Translations under genes and position numbers: made by a program
Source: Mermis nigrescens
Taxonomy: Eukaryota; Nematoda; Enoplea; Mermithida; Mermithidae
Assembly (NCBI GenBank): GCA_036768485.1
Contig: JAVLUZ010000346.1
Coordinates: forward strand, 878,001-942,000
Direction: 5' to 3'
DNA: 64,000 nt
Part shown: positions 11,382 to 22,334 of the stretch, one piece after another
Layout of the letters: each line of letters opens with the position of its first letter
Numbering within the stretch: position 1 is the first letter of the stretch
The notes under the pieces: generated by a model
Database searches by the model: none
Told to the model about the DNA's origin: nothing
What the model saw: only the letters and a program-made list of their open reading frames with translations

Positions 11382-14193
11382 GTCGCACAGGGTGACTTTG
11401 GCCATTTTTTTCGTAAAAAATTTTACTCTTTTATGCACAAAAAGGCTTAAAAGCTACCAATTAACATGAAAGTTGGCCAAATTAACAAAAATGGGTATTC
11501 TGCAACCTGTAGAAGTTTCAGAAGGCCATCTTTCATGTGTGACCTTATTTTTTAAAAATTCAAGGGTGGCCAAAGTCACCCCGCGGTTGGGGTGACTTTG
11601 GCCACCTGCTATAAAAATCATCATTTTCAACTTCTGTCCAATCTCACATCTTACTTGGGGTGACATTAGCCACCTTTTATGTTTTAAAAAACTTTTCTCT
11701 TGAAACACAACAATCTACATAACATGAAAAATTATGAACACCAAGGTAATAAAGGCACAATTACGAAATGACACAAAATATTTTTGAGCATGATAAAGCA
11801 CATAATATCCTTAAGATTCAACATTTTAAAGCAAAAATGGAATGTTTTAAACATAGATCATTTGGAAGTAAGGTTCTTAAACATAGCACCGATTTCGTTG
11901 ACCAGAATTTCCGAAATCTCGAAGAATCTTGTTCCTTTTGGAGTAGGAGCTTCTTGCAAAATTCCAATAACATCTTCAGCAGGAATTCAACAAAAGTCAT
12001 CATTTGGAGGAAACTTGATTGGACCACTTGAATTGGCAGGATGTAAAAATTTGGAAAAAACGTCGTTGTTTTCTTCTGAAACTTTTTCGGCGACTGCAAT
12101 CCACCAATCTTTATCGTATAAAACTGTAACCCAATCACCAACTTTGACTTCTTTTGATTCTTTGATAAGCTTTAGCAAATTTAGCTTTTCACTATCAATA
12201 TTTCCAGACATTTCGCCCAAATTTTCATCTTCAGTATCTTCATCTTCTGTTGATTCTTCAACTTCAGCTGATTCAGAAGATTCACTGGATCCTTGGTCAC
12301 TATCTATTTGATCCAAATTCTTGTTTTTGCTGCCTGGTTTGTTAGCTTTGGAGCTTGGCCCTGGCATTTCATCATCAGTTTCATCATCTTCGCCTAAATG
12401 GCCAACACTTTTATCAGGTTCAACGTTAATTTTGCGTTTCTTTACGGTGGGTTTTTGTGGCTTTGTGTAACGCAAATCATGAAGCATGCTGTGATGACAG
12501 ATTCTTGGAAGGAAGAATCAGCTGAAGCTGATTGGTCGACATTTTTCAATTTGTTGAGAACTTTCTTTAAAACTCTTTCTGGATTGTGAGGGTATATTCC
12601 ACAAGCAGCAAAACCTTCACGCAAATTGTTCTCGGCATTTGGAATAATATCGTCTTATAATTTCTTGAGAAGACTAGGAAATTTGTCCTTTGGAACTGAT
12701 GCTTGCGCGGCAATTTTGCTCTTTGAATTCTGTTAAAATTTTCCTCCAACCTATCCTAAGCGGGCGAAAAAATGCAACATCCATTGGTTGACAAAGATGG
12801 GTCGAATTTGGAGGCAAGCAGACAAATCGAATTTGATTTTCATTGGCAAGTTTTAGCACCTTTTCGTTAAAGTGGCTAGATAAATTATCCCCAATCACAA
12901 CTTTTACACCAGGCTGTTTCTTGAGCTTTGGCAAAAGCATTCTTTCGAACCAATCAGCAAAGCTATAGCATCAAACCAACCATGTTTGGTATGATTGTAC
13001 TTTGTTCCCTTTGGACCCGAAGCTGCTTCGCTCCATGTTGACCACATGTTTTCTGCTTTATAAACAACATATGGCGGCAAAAGTTGACCGGAAGCGGAAC
13101 CACAGAACATAATTGAAGTTGCTCACTTGCTGTGATTTATGACTCTGTCAGCATACTTAAGACCTCTTTTTGCAACAACCTTTTTCCTGCCTGGATCATC
13201 AGATAAATTGGTTTCGTCATAGTTGTATACATTTTCAAGCGGTACATTTTCCAATGATTCTTTCAAATTATCAAAATATTTGGTTAAATCTTCATGACCA
13301 ACATTAGCCCGACTGCTTTTAATGTTGTTGGCAAGTCTTGTTGACAATTCATCTTTGTAACGATTTAATAATGATGCAACCCATTCTTTACCGGGCATAT
13401 TGGCCTTGAAATGAGCAATGGTAAGTCCCTGACGGTCTAAATAAGTTTTGATGAGGTAGTGTATGTCAAGGCAGCTAACTGGAAAGTCCCATACTGACCA
13501 CAAAGCAATATTTGAAGCGAGATCATTTTATTCTTGGGCACTTAAAGTCGTTTGATCGCCAACTGAATTTAAATGCTGACCATGCAGATGATCACTAATA
13601 GTTGCACGTGGAATGTTGAAGGCACTAGAAACTTCCCTAATGCTGGCACCATCCTTGACCATTTGAACAGCACTGTTCATATTTTCTTCTGTCCAATCTC
13701 TATAGCGCCTCGAACCTAATTTCCGCTTATAATCTTGCATGTGTTTTGTCAAAAACTAGGTGGCCAAAGTCACCCCAAAAATCTCAGAAATGATGGGGCG
13801 AGATTAGTCAGCAACTTTTTAGCTCAACCAGGTAAGATTTTATAGAAAGAAAACATTCACAAGATGTATCAAGACCTTAGCTTTTGAAAAATAAAAAGTT
13901 GCATCAAAATAACTGTTTAGCCTTAGAATGCAGTATGAAAAGTTTGACACCTTACTTTTTTATGGCTAAACGGGCAGTTCAGAATAATTCAAAATTTCTG
14001 GATATTAAAATACAGTAAGTAAAACTATATTACCCTGAAAGAGGAAATAAATTAGTCTAGAAAACTTCAATTATACAATAGTTGCGCTGCATAATAATGA
14101 TACAACATCAACTTAAAACAAAATCCCACGCGAATGGCCAAAGTAACCCCACTGGCCAAAGTAACCCCACTGGCCAAAGTCACCCCGTGCGAC
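11382..14193 (-). mobile_element. pogo/Tigger-type DNA transposon, 2812 bp, with unusual target duplication
   Basis: Terminal inverted repeats begin GTCGCACRGGGTGACTTTGG on both sides. The insertion lies inside a family A element; intact family A copies at 24043 and 51130 read AAGACGGTCCCGAAAA, so the empty site is known. The flanks are GGTCCT (11376-11381) and GGTCCC (14194-14199), a 5- or 6-bp duplication rather than the TA expected of pogo-like elements. Subterminal copies of GGGGTGACTTTGGCCAC occur near 11566 and 11592 (facing each other), 11656, 13762 and in tandem at 14134-14190. The transposase on the minus strand is broken. Confidence 0.85.
11987..13752 (-). pseudogene. Degenerate pogo-like DDE transposase
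   Basis: Reads from 13752 leftwards. The first ~60 residues form a Psq/CENP-B-type helix-turn-helix (WTEENMNSAVQMV...GASIREVSSAFNIPRATISDHLHG), expected to bind the terminal repeats. The DDE_1 nuclease core follows, with all three acidic residues visible: first in YNYDETN, second in VVIGDNLSSHF, third in QPMDVAFFRPL; 35 residues separate the last two. A GIYPHNPERVL motif closes the core. The tail (12487-11987) has a Ser/Asp/Glu-rich linker and a small GDWVTVLYDKDWWIA module common at the C-terminus of transposon DDE proteins. Stops at 13528-13530, 13123-13125 and 12655-12657, and frameshifts near 12965 and 12470, inactivate it. Catalytic residues survive, so decay looks moderate. Confidence 0.85.
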
Positions 14194-14255
14194 GGTCCCG
14201 AAAAGTCTTTGTACATTGGGAAAAATCTTTGCCGAGTACAAAAACCGTGCCCGTA

Positions 14256-14530
14256 ATAAACAATCCAGCAATTATGCCTGGCGCAAAGCGCCAAAAATTT
14301 CTGAGATTTCTGTCCTTTTACCTAAATTTTGCAACTTTCTAAATAGCAATGCAGAATTATAGTTTCGGCAGCAGATCATTTCAACATTTTTTATCATTTT
14401 AATCTCAAATTTGCAGGTTTCTGGGTATAAACAATCCATCAATTATGTCTGGTGCAAGGCGCCAAGAATTTTTGAGATTTCCGTCCTTTCACCTAAAGTT
14501 TGCAACTTTCTAAACAGCAATACAGTGATT
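14256..14530. repeat. Tandem duplication, about 170-bp spacing
   Basis: ACAATCCAGCAATTATG...GGCGCAAAGCGCCAAAAATT...TTTTACCTAAATTTTGC is repeated as ACAATCCATCAATTATG...GGTGCAAGGCGCCAAGAATT...TTTCACCTAAAGTTTGC. Further GCGC boxes follow at about 14540 and 14625. Confidence 0.65.
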
Positions 14531-14775
14531 ATAGTTTGTGCGAAGCGTCAGAAATTCTTGATATTTTTATCCTATTTAGCTCGATTTTGCAGCTCTTTGA
14601 ATGTAAGCAATAGAAATCAGTATTCGGCGCGAAGCGCCAAAGATTTTGATATATTTTTACTAGAGATGTCATGGGAAAGGCTTTTTAGCCAGGGCTGGGG
14701 CCGGGGCTTATGCATCGGCACCAGAGTCAGGGCTGGGGCAAGATGTTTTGAATACTAATGTATGCTGACCCTATA

Positions 14776-15942
14776 AGGGCCGTATGACAGAATGCGGAAT
14801 AAGCTTTTCTTGAGATACGCCCTATTCTGGGAATAGTTATTCTCGTAATAAAACTTATTCTCGTGATAGCTATTCTTGGGTTAAGGGGCAGAATAAGCTA
14901 TCCTAGGGATAGAAAAATTTGGTATGACAGAACGCAAAATATGCGATGAATAGCTGTTCCTTGATAACTGTATCTATCCCAGGATTAAGTTACGCATTCC
15001 ATAGGCTTGTGCATAAATTGGATTTCAAACGCATGCTGCATGTTGTAGTCACGTATGAATCAATTTGAAAATATACGATGTAAATACAAAAGTGCAGTAT
15101 TTATGTACATGCGTGCGCACGAGTAGAGTATGCATTGATGCATTGAGTTAATGGGACTGCCGAATATTACCAAACAAACTTTTTATAATTCAGTTCAATA
15201 AATGCGGCTTGCTTTCTTCTACGGAAAACGAAAATGAAACATTGACATTAATCAAAAAAATTTATGATAGCTCGCGCATGAAAAAACTACTTTTTTGTGT
15301 AAGTAGGTTTTCATTTGTGAATCTTGCTGTCAACTTTTTGATTGTACACACTACCTACTACATTAATTTTTTAAATCACTTCACGAGAGGTGTTAAGTAT
15401 TGTATGATCGAAAAATCATAAAAAATCATTTTTGTCAAGAGCTCAACACGACGAGCTGCACTCATGAGGCAAACGCGCAACTGGAAAAATTTATGTATCT
15501 GTTTTGATCGTATTACAAATGAGAGCAGCCATATTAACTTTCTAGATAAAGAGGAATCAAATATCTATCCAATAAAAATATTTTAAACTCATTTACTTCT
15601 TTTAAAATCGCATTAGAACGATTTTTACTACTATTCCGCTGTCTTATACCTGCTATGACCAGATATAAAATGGTGGAATAAAAGCGGATGTTTTTATTCG
15701 CAGTAGATACTCATTCCGCCTTCCTTCATACCGCTTATTTTTATTCCGCCGTTTTATCCCGCACTGCTTTATCCCGAGGTTAGTGCCTGGAACAGCTTAT
15801 TCCACGTTCTGTCATACCAACTTTATTCCTGGAATATCACTGTTTATTCCGCTTTCTGTAATATCAAAATATTTTATTCCGCCCTCTTATCCCACTGTTT
15901 TATCATGGAATAGCACTATTCCTCGCTCTGTCATACTGCCCT
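14776..15942. mobile_element. Inverted-repeat element with many subterminal repeats (family I)
   Basis: Left end AGGGCCGTATGACAGAATGCG and right end (reverse complement) AGGGCAGTATGACAGAGCG are inverted. Both flanks contain several internal copies of GTATGACAGAACGC-like and AATAAGCTATTC-like text on opposite strands (for example near 14930, 15720, 15810, 15860). The target duplication is unclear. No transposase was recognised. Confidence 0.65.
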
Positions 15943-16252
15943 AAGTGTACACCCAAAATTATTTACGGTATATTTTTGCATTAGTAGGTACTTAATTATT
16001 TAATTGTGAATAGGGGATTGATTTCAGGTTTCTCACCGTATAATGAATTTAAATTAAAAGCTTAATAAGTTAAAATGGTTCGAAAAATATCAATGATGCA
16101 CGTGAGACTGAATCAGTCCAATTAAATGACAATTATTAGCAATAAATCATAAATGTGCAACTGTCTTAAGATCTTTAAAACTTCATGACTGATTTTCGGG
16201 GAAGTAAAGAATTGCGGGATAATTTTGAAGTTTGAAATAGAATACCCATATC

Positions 16253-17036
16253 CAGGCCCGTATCCAGGGGGGCGGCCTGCCCCCCCCGAAATGGGAAAAT
16301 TTTTGTTTTTCCCAAGGGTCCTCCAAAGGGAAAATGAAAAATTGGCGAAGTTGGTCTGAAACACCGCCAAAACAGGTTTTTAGCATACTTTTGAGCTAGA
16401 AAACACAAAATTTTTCGCGCTTCGCGCGGATTTATTGTTTATGTAAGGTTTTGTCTTCTAAAACCGCTGAAAATCGCTCAAATTTGAGTTAGACATAGAA
16501 AGTATGTCAATTTTATTCTAGCGCTGTGCGCCGGATTCATTGTTTAGTTATAGTTTTTGCCTTCTAGCTCACTCAAAACAGCTCAAATTTGAGTTATGAC
16601 ATGGGAAATATGAAATTTTTCGCGCTTCGCGCCGTACCTATTGTTTATACATGTTTTTTGTCTTCTAGTCCGCTCAAAACCGCTCAAATTTGAGATTGAT
16701 ATGCAGAGCATGTCAATTTTTTCGGCGCTTCACGCCGAATTATTAATTATTCGTGTTGGTTTTCTCTGTAAAGCACAATGATTAAGTACAAAGGCAAGAG
16801 ATAAGAAATAATTCGCCGATTAGGTGATGAGAAATGAGCTTAAATGATAAATTTGCTGTATATAAAAATGAAATAAAGTGAAAATTTTTTAATTTTTTTG
16901 TTGAAATTTTTCTTCACCGTTGTATAGAGCTCGCCAGATACGCACAAAACTGTCTTTATTTTCGCCTGGTTCTCGAGATATCTGGTCTCAAAAATTTTCG
17001 GCCCCCCCCCGAAATAAAATCCTGGATACGGGCCTG
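16253..17036. mobile_element. Family D hAT-like element, 784 bp
   Basis: Perfect 8-bp duplications CCCATATC (16245-16252 and 17037-17044). Ends CAGGCCCGTATCCAGG and CCTGGATACGGGCCTG. The interior holds about four ~100-bp units, each with a GCGC box (about 16418, 16522, 16624, 16724) and an AACCGCTCAAATTTGAG motif. No transposase. Confidence 0.9.
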
Positions 17037-18368
17037 CCCATATCTCTTAGGATCTGAGCTCTCAATGAATGATGTCAGTTTTTAAGAAAATTTAGAATTT
17101 TTTTGTGATGCTACGTGCTCGTCATTTTATTTATGGTATAGATTAATTTTTCCGCTTAAAAGTCAAACAAATTATAACCATTTCAGTCAAAGCATGTATT
17201 TTTATGTTTAAAATTATCCTTTTTGTCCCAATTTCCACTTTAAAAGTTCATTAATTTTCACTAAAAAACTGTTAATTTATCTATTGATTATATACATTGC
17301 AGTTCTTGGATTTAAGACTTCCGTTTCTACATTGTCTATTCCAAATTAGTCGTGTCTTCCAACTGTACTAAGCCATGAAAATCATGGATGCACAAATTTT
17401 AAACATCATTTCCGTGCCAAGATTGTGGCTGATGCGATAAATGTTACCGACCGCTCAAGCTTGATTTTCAAGAAATTCCTTAAAGTTTTGAATTACGAGA
17501 CAATATATCTATATATGATTGATATAAAACTAAGTGCAATTGTATTTAAAGGTGTTTTATTTTGTTATGAGCATTAAAGCAAGCAGACCCGGCGTCGATT
17601 AATTATTGCACAAAATCGTTGCGGGCATGCAAGTGTACCTACATGTAGTCTGTTTCACGTAAGCGTACGCGTTTCCCTACTGCTTTAAATCATCAATTTC
17701 TTTGATTGTCTTGAATGCATCAATGTTTACTATTTCGTTCAATTGGCTTGCAAAGTCTTTTAGTTTATTCCATCTTAGTTCCCATAGCTACTGCATAGCT
17801 AACTCGCTGCTTTTTCAATCGTTTTTTGGTTCAATAGTTCATTTCAATCTGCAGGCCGCAGAATATATGTACTTACTTCGATTTTTAGCGTTGCTTAGAG
17901 AAAGTCTGATTTTTTAGCAGATTTCGCGACTTTAGGCATATACATAGGTAGCTTTTTCCTAATCTCCTTCTTTAACATCCCTAATAATCGACAATCCCTA
18001 GCATATTCTCTTTTTGTTCCAACAGAGCACTTTTTTTGCTTACTATATATCTACTTACTTAGTTTTCGAGCAATAGACTCAGACTGTTCAATTTATTCAT
18101 CCAAACTTTTTTCTCCCTATGATTCGTTTATACTTTATGTTACTACAGGTCATGCCATTGCTCTTATTGCCATTTGTTTTCATACAAATTAAACTGCAAA
18201 TATTCACGAAGAATAAAATACATCAAATTAAGTATAAAAATTCAGCTTTAAATCATAAAATTACTTCTTTTTTACCGCCCCAAGGAAACTCGGTTAGCCC
18301 CCTTCTTTTGACCCTGTGTATGTGTGACTAAACATATTGGGAAATTTATGTAAATTCTATTCAAACGC
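17037..18368. other. No recognisable feature
   Basis: AT-rich DNA without identifiable genes, inverted repeats or family matches. Short open stretches at 17702-17917 and 18119-18331 show no recognisable motifs. Confidence 0.4.
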
Positions 18369-18660
18369 TAGAATTAGGGACGCAACTCACTCAGTTGCTT
18401 CTCCCGCTCCGTTCGTTGCATCCGTTAATCGCATGCTTAGTTTATGCGCCCGCACCAATGCGAATGCGCATACTAAGCCTAAACATAAGTATGGTTAATA
18501 ACAAGCAATTACTTATCTCAAATATAGGTCTAGCTTTTGGCTCAAGTTATCTGCCTCTAAATTGATGCTGCGTTAGCGTTATGGAATGCAACGAATGGAG
18601 CGAACGAAGCTGGCGGAGAGACTCGCATCCAATTAAGCTTATTAGGCTTGGTCGGGTTAT
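18369..18660. repeat. Imperfect inverted repeat pair related to the 5467 palindrome
   Basis: GGGACGCAACTCACTCAGTTGC...CGTTCGTTGCATCC (18375-18421) is mirrored by GGAATGCAACGAATGGAGCG...GAGACTCGCATCC (18581-18630). The GCAACTC...CGCTCCG...GCATCC composition matches the centre of the palindrome at 5467-5605. Confidence 0.5.
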
Positions 18661-19450
18661 GCTTAGTGACTATTTGAATCCTCAAGAAACAGCACTATGC
18701 TGATCATTATTCCCGCTTAGAAATATCTTTAATGTCACGAATGTACGTTTTTACGCAAACTGAGAGTATATGTCAATAAAGCCCGACACTTAATCATATA
18801 TTCATGAATTTTCAGAAAATATATCCTTGATCAGCGTATCAAGTATGACTCGAATCTGTCATTCTTGCAGAACAAACTATTTTGACCCGAACCAACAATG
18901 TAAACTGACTGAGTGGCGATTGATCTAAGAAACGAGTTTATGCAATTTCTTCAGAACAGCGAAAACGGTTTATTCCGATTTTACCTGCATTTTTAACTAA
19001 ACTATGTAAGTCGCGCCCACAGAAACTTTTTATATCAATCTCGTCTAAAGTCATATTGCTACTTAAGCTATCTATTTAAAAGTAGAATTTGTCCCTCAGT
19101 ATCGGAAGCAAGGGCGCACAATTTTTTAAAAACTTTTTTGATGATCGGAGTCGAGCGCTTTAAGCGCTTTGCTAGCTTTTTTCCCTAAAAGAAGCGACAG
19201 GGTATGGCTGAGTAATTCTGAATTAAGGAAACCTATTGGTGTTCATTTTGGGCTCGGTTTGGTTTGGCAGAAAAGTCGGCTTACATAGTTGATTAAAAAA
19301 ATACGTGCGAAGGAATATCTTGAATATAGGATAGTGAATAAGATATGGTATAAATGCTGAAGTAGCGTTGAAAACCTAGTTATTTCACACTTTCTGGTCA
19401 ATTTCATACGCTTTTATTCTCCATTTTTTTATTCTCTAGACTCCGCAAAC

Positions 19451-19702
19451 ATTAGTGGGCGGCACCAAAGCTCTGGGGGGGTGGGGTGAAAATTTTTTAA
19501 ATTTTTCAAAGGTCAAAAAACGGCCTTGAAAATGGTGGTATGACGAAAAAAACACCATTTTTCAACGTTTTTCATCAAGCACTGTCCATTGGCATCAAAA
19601 AGTTGCGAACAAAAACAAAAAAAGATTTTAAAAAATTGAATTCTGGGGGTATTTTGATTTCTGGGGGGTGTATACCCCAACCCCCCTTCCCCCACCACGC
19701 TC
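19451..19702 (+). mobile_element. Family B MITE copy, ends damaged
   Basis: TTAGTGGGCGGCACCAAAG, the core CGGCCTTGAAAATGGTGG and the GAATTCTGGGGGTATTTTG tract are present. Ends in CCCCACCACGCTCAG; no target duplication. Confidence 0.7.
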
Positions 19703-20133
19703 AGTTATGCCCGCGAATCCCCTTACCCCATGTGCGATCTTGTTTTGATCGACCACATACTTGAACACGGTCAAAAGTTCTGGCAGGGGGGGTATATCGG
19801 GTTGCCCTTGGGGATGGGGAGGGTTAATGACTATTTGTTTTGCACTCAATTAGTTGTATTTGATTTTTTATGGGTGTTTATGGTTAAATTTGCAAAAATA
19901 ACAATAAGAGCAATGGACTGACCTACAACATCAAATACATAGAAAATAATAGAGGGGAAAGTGTCTGGATGAATTGAGTGACCAGTCTATTGCTCTAAAA
20001 ATAAGTATATGTACTTAAAATTACACTATTAGACGTAATTTGACGCTTTTCGAAATTCAGGCGAGCGGTTTTGGTCCGAAATGGCCCGAGGGGGTATGCT
20101 TCTCAAAAGTCCCGGTAGTTGGGATACCACCAT

Positions 20134-20535
20134 ACATGATCTTGGGGGGGGGCTTCACCCCCCGCAGAATCATTTTTTACCCCCCCCCCCCGCAATAAAT
20201 TTTTCACTCCCTTCCAGAATTGGCGATTTTCCAAAAGTTTTCTAAACTTACCTGAAAATTGGTAGAAAAAGTTTCTTTTTAAGGGTTTTTGGCTATATAT
20301 TTGGTCAAAATCGCCAAATTTTCGGCACTTCGCGCCATATATTCATGTTTTAAGCGATATATTGGTCAATTTATTCGACTTTTTTCGAAATTTTTTTCAT
20401 AATTTCATGCTCTAGAAGGATAGAGTATCGTCAGAAACGCCAAAAAACGATGTTTTTTAACGCGTACCGGCCATTTTCGGGCCCAAAAAAGGCACTCTAG
20501 GTTTTCACCCCCCAGAATTCCCATACTGTGCATGT
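20134..20535 (-). mobile_element. Family E element, about 400 bp
   Basis: Minus orientation: starts ACATGCACAGTATGGGAATT (complement of the right edge), contains ACGCGTTAAAAAACATCG and a GCGC box near 20320, and ends CCCCAAGATCATGT. GGATACCACCAT flanks both sides (20122-20133 and 20538-20549), a direct repeat longer than the 8 bp seen in the other families. Lies just upstream of UBC9. Confidence 0.7.
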
Positions 20536-20678
20536 ATGGATACCACCATACCCCCTCCCCAAAGTAAATGTGTGATCGACCAAGTTTTTCCGAGCTACCA
20601 ATATTTGTTAAAAAATACTGCATTATAGCGTCGCTTCTTATCAAAATTTTACTTTTAGTTCTAAATATCTATAGCGCA

Positions 20679-20744
20679 ATGTCCGGCATCGCTGCTGGAA
20701 GATTAGCCGAGGAACGGAAATCATGGCGTAAAGATCATCCATTC
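20679..20744 (+). CDS. UBE2I: UBC9 coding exon 1
   Basis: UBC9 is the single E2 enzyme of the SUMO pathway. It accepts SUMO from the SAE1/UBA2 E1 as a thioester and passes it to lysines in PsiKxE motifs, mostly on nuclear proteins. This exon encodes MSGIAAGRLAEERKSWRKD through HPF: the N-terminal helix that binds the E1 and, non-covalently, SUMO. The start is the ATG in CGCAATG; it aligns exactly with the start of animal UBC9. The donor is GTAAGT, phase 0. Recognition rests on near identity with known UBC9 proteins in every exon. Confidence 0.95.
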
Positions 20745-21256
20745 GTAAGTTACCGCATGCGCTTGCTAAATTTAAGCATAAGTAATTAAGCGTAGATGCG
20801 CAACCAGGGAGGAGTAAAACCGATATTTTAAGGTCAAGAAGGGTGAAAGTAAAGATTTTTTCATAGCCAATTGCTTTTTTTGTAAATTTTTCTGATTTGG
20901 GAGCTAATTCGCGGCACAAATGGATGTTTTGTATGCGCGTGTCACGAATCGTATCGTAGTACTCGAAAATCTGCATTTACAAAATGAAAAACTTTCGGGG
21001 GCCATTTTGTGCGCATACGAAGGGACTTTGTACAAAAACGCCGTTTGAGGCTCACTTTTTCGCAAATGGGCGAGAAGCGGGTATTTCTAATTTTTAATCT
21101 CGGGAATTTATAATCCATTGCAAAATTTTTGGCTTATCGGGTCGTATCGAATCAAATTCGTCGCCGTGACGCGGAATAAGCCGTTACGCGTTTAATGCGA
21201 GAATTTCGCTTTTTAAATAGTTAAGTATCGTTTTACTATATTTGACCGATTTCAGG

Positions 21257-21413
21257 GGTTTTATCGCCAGACCGACCAAAAACGCCGACGGCACGTTGAA
21301 TCTGTTCAATTGGGAAGCGGCGATTCCGGGCAAAAAAACGACGCCTTGGGAGGGCGGATTGTACAAGCTGCGCCTCATATTTAAGGACGATTACCCTTCG
21401 ACTCCGCCCAAAT
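21257..21413 (+). CDS. UBE2I: UBC9 coding exon 2
   Basis: Encodes residues 23-74, [19 protein letters not shown] through DDYPSTPPK: the first strands of the UBC fold. It includes the conserved [12 protein letters not shown] strand and the basic loop (PGKK) that contacts SUMO and target proteins. The donor is T|GTGAGT, phase 1. Oddity: the nearest acceptor AG is at 21254-21255, so the exon should start at 21256, but the frame needs 21257. The sequence shows CAGGGGTTTT with one G more than expected. Either the assembly has a homopolymer error, or this copy carries a 1-bp frameshift at the exon edge. Confidence 0.95.
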
Positions 21414-21533
21414 GTGAGTCATTCGCGTCGACTCGAAATTTTTGGAATTTGAGATTGTTTTTTTTGCGTTCCCGTTCAATTTTAATCGAATTTTATTTAT
21501 ATTCAAAAAATTTTTATCTAGAAATATTTTAAG

Positions 21534-21643
21534 GCAAGTTTGAGCCGCCGCTTTTCCATCCGAACGTTTATCCGTCGGGCACAGTTTGCCTCTCCCTTTT
21601 GGACGAAAACAAAGACTGGAGACCCGCAATAACCATTAAACAG
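21534..21643 (+). CDS. UBE2I: UBC9 coding exon 3 with catalytic cysteine
   Basis: Encodes [18 protein letters not shown] and onward to PAITIKQ. It carries the E2 signature HPN (residues 83-85) and the catalytic cysteine at residue 93, the same number as in vertebrate UBC9. The DENKDW segment following it matches the two-residue insertion typical of UBC9 compared with ubiquitin E2s, which helps choose SUMO rather than ubiquitin. Acceptor TTTTAAG|GC and donor CAG|GTACC are canonical, phases 1 and 0. Confidence 0.96.
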
Positions 21644-21884
21644 GTACCACGTAAACTCGTTCCTTTACACTACTTTAATTTTTTGTTTTACCGTACGCAA
21701 AATCGTTCACTCGTTTTCGTTGATTATTAAAATAAATATTATTTCCGATTAAATCATCGCTTTTTCAATATCGATTTAAATTTCGGGTAACGATGGGTCA
21801 TTTTTCGGTAGTTCGCCCGATACGTTTACGCGATTATTCGTAATTCGTAATTATTAATAATTAATGCATTAGTCTTAATTATTC

Positions 21885-22334
21885 GGATCTAGTATACAAT
21901 TTACCCGCAACGTTTTTAGCCGATCCATATATAGTACAGTAACCAAACTTTACAAGGAGATAGCTATAAGCCTATTGTACTAATCTGTCAAAATTGATTA
22001 ACTTACGGTGTAAACTTATATACTGCTTTACACTCACAGTTTATAACGTACTAACGGCATCTAAATATTGTAAACGATTCGGTGGGTTTCAAACAAAGCA
22101 GTGACTCAATCAACATCCTACATTAAAAAAAGTAAGTTTAAAGTAAGTTTAGAGTAAAGTAAAGTAAGTTTTTTTGTTTTTTTTTAATTTCTTAAGCAGT
22201 TAGTTTACACCGTAAGTTAATCAATTCTGCCAGATTAGTACAATAGGCTTATAGCTATCTCCTTGTAAAGTTTGGTTACTGTAGCTTATATGGATCGGCT
22301 AAAAAACGCTAGGGGTAAATTGTATACTAGATCC
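21885..22334. mobile_element. Palindromic MITE (family G), 450 bp, in UBC9 intron 3
   Basis: Perfect 8-bp duplications AATTATTC (21877-21884 and 22335-22342). The ends GGATCTAGTATACAATTTAC are mirrored exactly. The inverted arms run for about 145 bp (21885-22030 and 22195-22334), including TTTACAAGGAGATAGCTATA on both sides, around a centre rich in AAAGTAAGTTT. Intronic RNA from either strand would fold into a long hairpin. Confidence 0.9.

Larger units (their letters stand above)
10088..14249. mobile_element. Family A hAT-like element carrying two nested transposons
   Basis: Starts CAGTGTTTTTTTTGTACAAGG and ends GCCGAGTACAAAAACCGTG, a decayed version of the family terminus. Element sequence is 10088-10346, 10955-11381 and 14194-14249; the rest is a Tigger-like MITE and a pogo-type transposon. 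The putative 8-bp duplications (CTTGGAAT / CCCGTAAT) match at only 5 of 8 positions. The intact, duplication-supported relative is at 50462-51197. Confidence 0.75.

Noticed and set aside
11784..12311. 175-residue plus-strand ORF rich in Ser
   Set aside because: It is the antisense of the acidic, Ser-rich linker and tail of the pogo-like transposase, which has clear domain matches on the minus strand.
20122..20549. 12-bp GGATACCACCAT flanks as a target duplication of a new type
   Set aside because: The right copy is separated from the inferred element end by two bases and other family E copies do not show a comparable flank, so the duplication length cannot be claimed.
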